From: Candidatus Cloacimonadota bacterium
Lineage (GTDB): Bacteria > Cloacimonadota > Cloacimonadia > Cloacimonadales > Cloacimonadaceae
NCBI GenBank assembly: GCA_017995495.1
Contig: JAGOIS010000110.1
Span: forward strand, 1-5,492
DNA length: 5,492 nt
Reading direction: 5' to 3'
Below, in pieces: positions 1 to 5,400 of this stretch (position 1 is its first letter; every line of letters starts with the position of its first letter). The notes beneath the pieces were generated by a model. That model saw only the letters and a program-made list of their open reading frames with translations. It made no database searches and was not told the DNA's origin. The position numbers and the translations under genes were made by a program.

Positions 1-32
1 CTGTTATCAAAGAAAGCTGGGTCGGCCAATAA
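1..32 (+). CDS. Possible C-terminal end of an upstream gene (partial)
   Basis: The frame starting at base 3 reads VIKESWVGQ and stops at TAA (30-32). The stop lies 22 bases before a strong rho-independent terminator, which is the usual arrangement at the end of a gene or operon. Only nine residues are visible, so no function can be given. A competing frame runs to a TGA at 43-45 (ending KQPR) and would also fit before the terminator. The choice of frame is an inference; the presence of some transcription unit arriving from the left is better supported than this particular reading. Confidence 0.3.
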   Translation, partial: VIKESWVGQ

Positions 33-54
33 AGCAACCCCGGTGACATTTAAC

Positions 55-90
55 CAAACCCGCCCCCCAAGGCGGGTTTGTTGCTTTTAT
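55..90 (+). terminator. Rho-independent terminator
   Basis: A perfect 10-bp stem, CAAACCCGCC (55-64) with GGCGGGTTTG (71-80), encloses a CCCCAA loop and is followed by the T-rich run TTGCTTTTAT. The sequence AAAGCAAC at 31-38 is also exactly complementary to GTTGCTTT at 80-87. The region could therefore fold into a longer outer stem that competes with the U-tract. The T-run lies on the right side only, so the terminator acts on + strand transcripts entering from the left edge. Confidence 0.8.
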
Positions 91-99
91 CCCCCTTGA

Positions 100-167
100 G
101 GCTGGAGTTCAAAGCGCCAAACCAAGCACAGCTTGGAGTTAAAAGCGCAGCTTGGAGTTCAAAGCGC
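100..167 (+). repeat. Three copies of a short direct repeat, GCTTGGAGTTCAAAGCGC type
   Basis: GGCTGGAGTTCAAAGCGC (100-117), GCTTGGAGTTAAAAGCGC (131-148) and GCTTGGAGTTCAAAGCGC (150-167) are near-identical 18-mers. The last two are spaced 19 bases apart, almost head to tail. The block follows directly after the terminator and carries no credible reading frame. It looks like intergenic repeat debris; no function can be assigned from the sequence. Confidence 0.75.
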
Positions 168-277
168 CCAGCCGGATCCATGCCAGCTTTGCCCGCTCGA
201 CGACAGGACACCGCTCACATCAGTTTGTCCAGAAGCTCGTAGTCCGAAACCGGCTCCAGGGGCCCCGCTTCGGAGCA

Positions 278-370
278 AGGTCAACGCCTGCGTTGACCTC
301 CCACTCCAGGAATAGGTTGGCTATTCCCGCCAGTGCTGGATTCCGGGGCCCCTACCCCGGAATGACGGGT
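278..370. repeat. Hairpin-chain repeat, copy 1 (ATTCCGGGG element)
   Basis: Three perfect hairpins follow each other: AGGTCAACG/CGTTGACCT (278-286 with 291-299), GGAATAG/CTATTCC (309-315 with 321-327) and ATTCCGGGG/CCCCGGAAT (340-348 with 355-363). The 54 bases 317-370 recur at 1694-1747 with only two mismatches. A third, inverted relative lies at 1583-1612. The flanks CTGG...ATGACGGGT are conserved between copies, so this is a dispersed palindromic element of the REP or MITE kind rather than a terminator. Confidence 0.8.
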
Positions 371-389
371 TCGAGCGGAGTGGGTGATG

Positions 390-440
390 GGGTGAAGATT
401 ATCGTGTTTAGCGTAACGCCGGTTACGGTAATCTCCACCC
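390..440. repeat. Nested two-tier hairpin
   Basis: GGGTGAAGATTA (390-401) pairs with TAATCTCCACCC (429-440) at 11 of 12 positions. Inside it CGTAAC (412-417) pairs with GTTACG (422-427) around a GCCG loop. The two tiers are separated by ten unpaired bases on the 5' side and one on the 3' side. No U-tract follows, so this is probably not a terminator. It could be a small structured RNA or a palindromic repeat unit. From 441 to about 540 I see no further structure or gene. Confidence 0.55.
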
Positions 441-581
441 GAGGCCGGGCGTGTTCGCCTCTTGACTGCCCCGCATTGAGCTCCCATTGGCCGGTTGGGT
501 AGTTATTGGGATGCAATCACCCTGTTGATGCGAGGAAAGTCATAGACCCCCTATATATGGTGGGTAACAAAACAAGGGTTT

Positions 582-647
582 GGGGCAAATAAGCAGAAAT
601 ATAGCAAATAAATTTGCCCCTGCTTATCTGCAACCAATAGGCAGATA
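582..647. repeat. Overlapping alternative hairpins
   Basis: GGGGCAAAT (582-590) is exactly complementary to ATTTGCCCC (612-620), while the overlapping ATAAGCAG (589-596) is complementary to CTGCTTAT (620-627). Within the first loop GCAAAT (604-609) pairs with ATTTGC (612-617). Downstream TATCTGC (625-631) pairs with GCAGATA (641-647). These pairings overlap, so as RNA or single-stranded DNA the segment would have several mutually exclusive folds. Confidence 0.6.
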
Positions 648-677
648 ATAAGATAGGAACAAATTCGCAAAAATAGG

Positions 678-854
678 CACCTCTACTATATATATCTGGA
701 ATGAGGGGGTGCAGGAGAGAATGAATAATATAAAGATATAATAAAATATTAAATTATAATATATATATTATATATATCTATATATATATCATATAGTTAA
801 CATACAACAGGCAGCGTTATGCCTCCCCCTCCCCAGATATATATAGTAGAGGTG
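678..854. repeat. Perfect 22-bp inverted repeat around an AT core
   Basis: The 22 bases at 678-699 (beginning CACCTCTAC, ending ATCTGG) are the exact reverse complement of 833-854. Complementarity continues imperfectly outward: ACAAATTCGCAAAAATAG before the left arm against the complement of TAGTTTTTGCTTATTTGT after the right arm. It also continues inward through GAGGGGG/CCCCCTC. The arms enclose 133 bases, largely TA-rich. No transposase and no clear target-site duplication are visible. A non-autonomous palindromic element or a cruciform-forming site are both possible. Confidence 0.85.
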
Positions 855-943
855 TAGTTTTTGCTTATTTGTAAGCTAAACAATTGTAACACAACAAGTC
901 ACAGAATCATAATGGGTTGTTTAATTGAAAATTTTCTGCGAAT

Positions 944-968
944 TTGAGGGGAGAAACCCTCCCCTCAA
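944..968 (-). terminator. Strong hairpin downstream of the minus-strand frame; possible terminator
   Basis: TTGAGGGGAG (944-953) pairs perfectly with CTCCCCTCAA (959-968) around a five-base loop. Read on the minus strand, it lies about 80 bases past the stop of the reading frame at 1047 and is followed by a weak A/T-rich tail (AATTCGCAGAAAATTTT), not a clean U-tract. Read on the + strand, no U-tract follows at all. A terminator for the small minus-strand gene is the simplest reading. It could equally be one more palindrome of the AT-rich island. Confidence 0.45.
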
Positions 969-1046
969 TCATTCAATCACTTACTAGGATACAATCTGAT
1001 CCCACGATTGCAGGATATGGGTGTCAAGGACATACATTCGTGCAAC

Positions 1047-1388
1047 CTAGTTGCTTAGACCAGTATACGAGTCTACCGTTAAGGCTGCTCTTTCCATTAA
1101 TGATTCCACGCATTCCTTGAACTCACGTTTTTTCATATGCGACATGTTCATCAGGTCTGAGTGCCTGGCTTTTCCGTTGTACTTGTTCACCAGCAATTCC
1201 ACCAACTTGCGTTCTCCGGCCAGCTTGTCCTGCTCACTCACTATCTCAAGGAAGGGGATCGTGTTATTGAGATAGAACTCGCAAAGATAGAGGTTTTGAG
1301 AATCCGGCAGGCGATGGCCTCGTCGGAGAAGCGCTTCCCTAAGCTTTCGGGGAGTTTCTGTCGCATCGGGGGCTTTCTTTCTGCTCAT
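1047..1388 (-). CDS. Hypothetical 113-aa protein, winged-helix-like C-terminus; possibly a decayed remnant
   Basis: The frame starts at ATG (1388-1386) and stops at TAG (1049-1047). I do not recognise the family. Residues 33-60 (LYLCEFYLNNTIPFLEIVSE and on) look like a normal amphipathic helix region. Residues 60-110 (KLVELLVNKYNGKARHSDLM, then MKKREFKECVESLMERAALTV) have the helix-turn-helix-wing rhythm of small DNA-binding winged helices, such as those at the ends of plasmid or phage replication proteins. That similarity is by eye and is an inference. Residues 8-30 are arginine-rich and less natural. The next frame over reads LPESLGKRFSDEAIACRILK there and would join smoothly if one A were added to the AAAA run at 1293-1296, so a frameshift is possible. 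No strong ribosome binding site precedes the ATG (only GTGGACAGAA). The region upstream, from 1398, is repeat DNA. Apart from the partial protease gene, it is the only frame in the window with plausible protein character. Confidence 0.5.
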   Translation of the reverse strand: MSRKKAPDATETPRKLREALLRRGHRLPDSQNLYLCEFYLNNTIPFLEIVSEQDKLAGERKLVELLVNKYNGKARHSDLMNMSHMKKREFKECVESLMERAALTVDSYTGLSN

Positions 1389-1397
1389 TTCTGTCCA

Positions 1398-1421
1398 CGA
1401 ATTAAACGAATTACGCGAATT
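1398..1421 (-). repeat. 9-bp-period repeat block A (CGAATT x3)
   Basis: CGAATT occurs at 1398, 1407 and 1416, exactly nine bases apart. On the minus strand this reads AATTCG and directly precedes the ATG at 1388. It is a relative of the ATCCGTNNN blocks further right. Confidence 0.6.
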
Positions 1422-1437
1422 GAGGGGTTGGGTGTAG

Positions 1438-1545
1438 CGGCGCTCGCCTGAAGCGCCGATTGGGCTGTCGAATTCCCGTTCGACAGAGGCAGCGCAGCTG
1501 CCTGGGAAGCGTCCTCCGGCCGCTGTGGCAAACAGATTTTGCCAC
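1438..1545. repeat. Chain of four perfect small hairpins
   Basis: In order: CGGCGCT/AGCGCCG (1438-1444 with 1452-1458), CTGTCGAA/TTCGACAG (1465-1472 with 1479-1486), AGGCAGC/GCTGCCT (1487-1493 with 1497-1503), and GTGGCAAA/TTTGCCAC (1525-1532 with 1538-1545). All stems are perfect at 7 or 8 bp with loops of 3 to 7 bases. The second and third abut directly. No reading frame with plausible protein content overlaps them. This is best described as mosaic palindromic intergenic repeat DNA. Confidence 0.65.
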
Positions 1546-1582
1546 CCCGGACTGTATCAGCTGAAGGCTCAGCCGCTCCGTC

Positions 1583-1612
1583 ATTCCGGGACGACGCAGT
1601 CGCGCCCGGAAT
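1583..1612 (-). repeat. ATTCCGGG hairpin element, inverted copy 3
   Basis: ATTCCGGG (1583-1590) pairs with CCCGGAAT (1605-1612). Inside, CGAC pairs with GTCG around GCA (1592-1602). The flanks CCGTC...CCAG are the reverse complement of the flanks of the copies at 317-370 and 1694-1747. The element is therefore present here in the opposite orientation with a different loop. Confidence 0.7.
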
Positions 1613-1693
1613 CCAGCCGGTTTGGGTAATGCCCTCATCAGGGGACGATCCAGACGCAGTCTGCATCGACCACGCCTTGACCTGGAACTGGGA

Positions 1694-1747
1694 TTGGCTA
1701 TTCCCGCCAGGGCTGGATTCCGGGGCCCCTTCCCCGGAATGACGGGT
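1694..1747 (+). repeat. ATTCCGGGG hairpin element, copy 2
   Basis: These 54 bases match 317-370 with two substitutions. The core is ATTCCGGGG (1717-1725) with CCCCGGAAT (1732-1740) around a six-base loop. One of the two differences from copy 1 falls in the loop and the other outside the hairpin. The stem is unchanged, which is consistent with selection on, or recent spread of, the palindrome. Confidence 0.8.
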
Positions 1748-1780
1748 CCGGGGCGGGGTGGTGGAAAGTTGAGTCCTTTA

Positions 1781-1813
1781 ATCCGTATCATCCGTTGAAT
1801 CCGTACAATCCGT
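1781..1813 (+). repeat. 9-bp-period repeat block B (ATCCGT x4)
   Basis: ATCCGT starts at 1781, 1790, 1799 and 1808, an exact nine-base period with three variable bases between copies (ATC, TGA, ACA). This is the cleanest block of the family in the window and gives the consensus ATCCGTNNN. Confidence 0.75.
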
Positions 1814-1858
1814 AGGGGAAAAATGCCGGGGTCTGCTGTAGTCCAAGCTCGCAAGCTC

Positions 1859-1942
1859 GCTGGACTCCAGCAAAACAGTTCGGGTGACTCCAGCGATCCG
1901 CAGCATTGGAATGCTGCGCTACGAACAGCGCTGGACTCCAGC
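1859..1942. repeat. GCTGGACTCCAGC palindromes flanking a 9-bp-stem hairpin
   Basis: The 13-base palindrome GCTGGACTCCAGC occurs at 1859-1871 and 1930-1942, with a half copy TGACTCCAGC at 1885-1894. Between them CGCAGCATT (1899-1907) pairs with AATGCTGCG (1910-1918) around two bases. CTACGAACAG (1919-1928) is exactly complementary to CTGTTCGTAG (1979-1988), so a larger fold can include the polypyrimidine stretch. No coding potential is apparent. Confidence 0.65.
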
Positions 1943-1952
1943 CTGGTGACAA

Positions 1953-1980
1953 CTTTTTCCCTTTTTCCCCTTTTCTCCCT
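1953..1980 (+). other. 28-nt polypyrimidine tract
   Basis: An uninterrupted run of C and T (CTTTTTCCCTTTTTCCCC and on) sits in the loop of the inverted repeat 1919-1928/1979-1988. It is not preceded by an immediate GC-rich stem, so it is not a typical terminator. Confidence 0.7.
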
Positions 1981-1995
1981 GTTCGTAGGAAGAAT

Positions 1996-2177
1996 GGAAC
2001 ACGGATGACAGGATCGGCAGGATTTATTGGCTGGGGGCAGGCGCGATTCCAGTGGGTGGATCAAGTCCTGGGCTGGGTAGTTCGAATTAATACGGATTAA
2101 CGGATTGAACGGATTTACGGATTTGTGTTCCAGTGATTCTATCCTGAAGATCCTGTCTATCCTGTCATCCGTGTTCC
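1996..2177. repeat. 19-bp perfect inverted repeat
   Basis: GGAACACGGATGACAGGAT (1996-2014) is the exact reverse complement of 2159-2177. Partial pairing continues inward through CAGGAT (2018-2023) against ATCCTG (2150-2155). The right arm is itself part of the 9-bp-period array, so this is probably two copies of that repeat family in opposite orientation rather than the ends of a transposon. Confidence 0.75.
2083..2122 (-). repeat. 9-bp-period repeat block C (ACGGAT x4)
   Basis: ACGGAT starts at 2092, 2100, 2109 and 2117, with a related CGAATT at 2083. Spacings are 8 or 9 bases. On the minus strand this reads ATCCGT, the same unit as block B, in the opposite orientation. Confidence 0.7.
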
Positions 2178-2280
2178 TCTTTTGATCTGTGCCATCTGTG
2201 TGAGCTTTTCTTTTTTAATCTGCGCGATCCGCGTCTTTTTCTGCGTAGATCTGCGTGAACCCTCTTCTGTTTTGATCTGG
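2141..2280 (+). repeat. 9-bp-period repeat block D/E (ATCCTG, ATCTGT, ATCTGCG variants)
   Basis: ATCCTG or ATCCGT starts at 2141, 2150, 2159 and 2167. ATCTGT follows at 2185 and 2194, and ATCTGCG/ATCCGCG at 2218 and 2227. Further CTGCG units lie at 2241 and 2251, and ATCTGG at 2275. The period stays near nine while the unit drifts from ATCCTG to ATCTGCG. From 2281 to about 2365 I see no gene or clear signal. Confidence 0.65.
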
Positions 2281-2369
2281 GGTTTCTGCGCCCTCGGGGT
2301 GAGACATTTTTTCGCAAACCCTGTCTGTGTGACCGGCCGGAAAACATTGGCAAGGTTTCGGAACTGAAG

Positions 2370-2397
2370 TTGCATTAGCTTGGTATCCATTTAAATA
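2370..2397 (+). promoter_or_regulatory. Weak promoter candidate for the protease gene
   Basis: TTGCAT (2370-2375) and TAAATA (2392-2397) are separated by 16 bases, a loose match to a housekeeping -35/-10 pair. The AT-rich patch ATTTAAATAAAT stands out in this otherwise GC-rich leader. The match is weak, and promoters of FCB bacteria often differ from the E. coli consensus. The position, about 40 bases before the start codon, is its best support. Confidence 0.25.
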
Positions 2398-2401
2398 AAT
2401 G

Positions 2402-2417
2402 TCCAACAGCGGTTGGA
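2402..2417 (+). promoter_or_regulatory. Leader hairpin just upstream of the ribosome binding site
   Basis: TCCAAC (2402-2407) pairs with GTTGGA (2412-2417) around AGCG. It ends six bases before AAGGAG. It could be an operator dyad or a 5' UTR stem shielding the transcript. The sequence does not distinguish these. Confidence 0.35.
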
Positions 2418-2423
2418 TTTGTT

Positions 2424-2429
2424 AAGGAG
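2424..2429 (+). promoter_or_regulatory. Ribosome binding site AAGGAG that selects a GTG start
   Basis: AAGGAG lies five bases before GTG at 2435. An overlapping ATG at 2433 is in a different frame that closes after about 45 codons. The first in-frame ATG (2453) is 23 bases from AAGGAG. The GTG start also yields a complete signal peptide, which supports it. Confidence 0.75.
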
Positions 2430-2434
2430 CGAAT

Positions 2435-5400
2435 GTGCAGAAGAGTCTCATCATGCTCATCACGCTGGGTTTGGCGGCAGGTCTTGCCGCGTCCGGCGGA
2501 TCGATCCAGCTGGGAAATGCTCCCACGGCAGCCTTGCTCACCCGCAGTGGCGCGGATGGCCTGAGCGTTGGCTACAGCATAGATAAACTGGACTACAGCG
2601 AAGTTCAGACCCCGCAGGGCGTTTTCACGGACCTGCAGGTGGCCCAATACACCACCACAAACTCCACGGGGCTGCCCCGTCTGCCGCTGTTGCGCCAGAT
2701 CATCAGCGTTCCGGAGGGGGCGGAGGTGGTGGCGGAATTCGCTTCCACCCTGCGCAAGACCATCAAATTGGGCGATGCAGGCCTGAGCCATCCGCTGCTC
2801 CCGCGCCAGGAATCGGTTTCCAAAAGCGCCGATCCGGCCGGGATCCCCTTTGTGGTGGACCGTGATTTTTACGGGCGCGACGCCTGGACCAAGGATCCTT
2901 CCATCAGCGTGACCGAGCTCGGCCATGTTCGCGGCCACCGGTTGTTCGCGCTGGATTTTGTGCCCGTGAGCTACAATCCCGCGCGGGGCGAGATCGAGGT
3001 GATCTACAGCGCGGAAGTGAACGTCCAATTCATCCATCCGGACCACCAGGCCACTGAACAGTTGCAGGCCCGCACCTGGTCGCCGGCCTTTGAAGCCCCG
3101 CTGCGCGGCATCCTGCTGAACCCCCAGCCTGAGCGCGGATCCCTGAACCGGCATCCCATGGGCTACCTGATCTTCACGCCCGAGAGCTTTGTCAACGCGC
3201 TGGAGCCCTTCCTGAAATGGAAGATCCAGGAAGGTTACAGGGTTACTGTGGCCACCGCCCCGGCGGGCGTAAGCCCCAGCCAGATAAAGACTTTCATCCA
3301 AAACATCTGGGACAGCTCCACCGAGGAAAATCCAGCCCCATCCTACCTGCTGATCGTGGGCGACACCCCCCAAATACCGGCCAACACCGGCATCACCGAT
3401 CCAAGCCATGTGACCGATCTCCACTACGTGCGGCTGCAAGGCACGGATTACATGCCGGAAATGTATTTTGGCCGTTTTTCCGCCACCACCGCAGCCGAGG
3501 TGAGCAATCAGGTGAACAAGACCCTGATGCATGAAATGTACAGCATGCCCAGCGACGCCTACCTGGCCGAGGCGGTGATGATCGCCGGCGCGGACGCGAC
3601 CTATTCCCCCACTCATGCCAATGGACACATCAACTACGGCACGAACAACTATTTCAACCCCGCCCACGGCATAAACTCCCACACCTACCTCTATCCAGCG
3701 TCCCAGACCTCCGACGCGGCGATCGTGGCCGATGTCTCCGCCGGAGTGGGATATGTGAACTACACCGCCCACGGCAGCAAGACCTCCTGGGCCGATCCCA
3801 CCTTTACCGTCGCCAATGTGAACAGCCTGGCGAATGTGAATGAATCCTCCGTGGTGGTGGGGAATTGCTGCCTCACCAGCGCGTTCGACCTCCCCATCTG
3901 TTTCGCCGAAGCCTGGCTGCGCGCCCCCAACAAAGGCGGCGTGGTCTATATCGGCGGCACGAACAGCACCTACTGGGATGAAGATTACTGGTGGGGCGTG
4001 GGCTGGAAACCGCCGGTGGTGGGAACCGGCTCGCCCTTTGTGGCGGGGCGCACCGGCGCTTACGACGCCATGTTCCACGATCACAACGAGCCTTTCGAGG
4101 ATTGGGGCGGCAACGTTGGCGCCGCGATGTTCATGGGCAACCTGGCCGTGGTGCAGTCCAACAGCACCAGGATCAACTATTACTGGGAGATCTACTCCGT
4201 GATGGGCGACCCCAGCCTCATCCCCTACCTGGGAATTCCGGCGGAGAACAGCTTTGAAGCGCCGCAGTCGATCTTCGTGGGCACCCACAGCCTGGAGATC
4301 GTCGCCGATCCCCACAGTTATGTGGCCGTCTCCATGAATGACGAGCTGCACGGAGCCGGCCTGACCGATGCCTCAGGATCTTTGACCCTGGACTTCGCCC
4401 CCCTCACCGGCGCCGGACCGGCCCTGATAGTTGTCACCCGCTCCCTGCGCAAGCCCGTGATCGCGGAAATCGAGCTGATCCCCAGTTCCGGGCCCTACGT
4501 GACGGTGAGCGCCATCACGGTCAACGACCCCAACTCCAACGGCCTGCCCGAAGCCGGCGAAACCATCAGCCTGGACCTGAGTTTCAGCAATATCGGCACC
4601 CAACCTGCCTCCAACCTCACCGCCACCCTGGCCAGCGAAAGCGGAGACATCAGCATCATCCAAGCCTCGGAAACGCTGCCCAACATCCCCGCCGGCGGCA
4701 CTGTCCAGCAGAGTGACCTGTTCCGCGTCCTGATCCACATCACCGCCCCTGACCAGCTGAATGTGCCTTTCAAGATCACGGTTTCAGACGGGGCCAACCA
4801 GTGGATCACAACAAGTTCGATCACCGTGTGCGCCCCCAACCTGAGCCTGAGCGACCCCGTGCTATCAGATCAGGACGCTGACGGCTTTTTTGAGCCCGGT
4901 GAAAGCATCGTTGTGGAACTGGACGTGATCAACAGCGGCCACCTGCCCACCCCCGGCGGCACCCTCACCGTGGTGGCCGACCATCCCCACCTGACTTTCA
5001 GCGCCACCAGCTTCCCTGTGCCTCCCCTGGCCGCGGAAGACCATTACCCAGTCAGCTTCACCGTCACCCTGGCCCAGGCCGCGCAAAACGGCCAGACGAT
5101 ACCGATCGGCCTCTCCTACTCCGCGGGACAGTATTACGCCAACAGCTGCATCCTGCTGGCGATCGGGGTCACCGGCGACGGCTTTGAAAGCGGTGGTTTC
5201 AGCAGCTATCCCTGGGTCAACAACAGCGCGGTGCCCTGGACCCTGGAGACAGCAGGCTCGAACGTCCACACCGGGATCTTCTCTGCCAGGTCCGGCGCGA
5301 TATCCCACAACGCCAGCACGGAACTTCAAGTCAGCTTGAACATCGAAACCCCGGGCAACGTGAGTTTCTGGCGCCAAGTCTCCTCCGAAAACAATTATGA

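Larger units (their letters stand above)
540..980. other. AT-rich intergenic island
   Basis: Composition changes abruptly from GC-rich DNA to long A/T stretches, with an almost pure TA-alternating core at about 729-797. No reading frame of credible length lies here on either strand. The island is organised around inverted repeats (described separately) and ends near the hairpin at 944-968, next to the minus-strand reading frame at 1047-1388. The contrast with the GC-rich neighbourhood suggests an inserted element or a specialised locus such as an easily melted region. DnaA boxes of the TTATCCACA type were not seen. Confidence 0.7.

Noticed and set aside
100..167. CRISPR array
   Set aside because: There are only three short repeats with gaps of 13 bases and 1 base, no regular spacers and no cas genes.
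133..502. Frames at 133-315, 152-502 (+) and 281-487 (-)
   Set aside because: They overlap the direct repeats and hairpin element, have no domain-like content, and their extents are set by the repeats.
678..854. Insertion sequence or transposon bounded by the 22-bp inverted repeat
   Set aside because: The 133 bases between the arms cannot encode a transposase, and no target-site duplication was found. Only a non-autonomous element remains possible, so it is reported as a repeat.
540..980. Chromosomal replication origin (oriC)
   Set aside because: AT-rich DNA and repeats fit, but no DnaA boxes of the TTATCCACA type and no dnaA, dnaN or similar gene are visible.
1411..2064. A 217-codon minus-strand frame
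   Set aside because: It runs straight through hairpin repeats, palindromes and the 9-bp-period arrays. Its translation is Arg/Pro/Ser-rich and mirrors the repeats (for example RIVRIQRMIRIKG), so it is not a gene.
2157..2406. Short minus-strand frames reading Gln/Lys/Ile-rich peptides
   Set aside because: The peptides (AQIKKEKLTQMAQIK and similar) simply translate the ATCTGNGCC-type repeats.
3217..4257. Plus-strand frames at 3217-3534, 3840-4202 and 3991-4257
   Set aside because: They are out-of-frame shadows inside the protease catalytic domain.
2375..4351. A 658-codon open frame on the minus strand
   Set aside because: It lies antisense to the protease gene, whose C25 motifs prove the + strand is coding. 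Its translation is rich in His, Gly, Val and Arg with no recognisable motif, as expected from an antisense frame kept open by GC-rich third positions.
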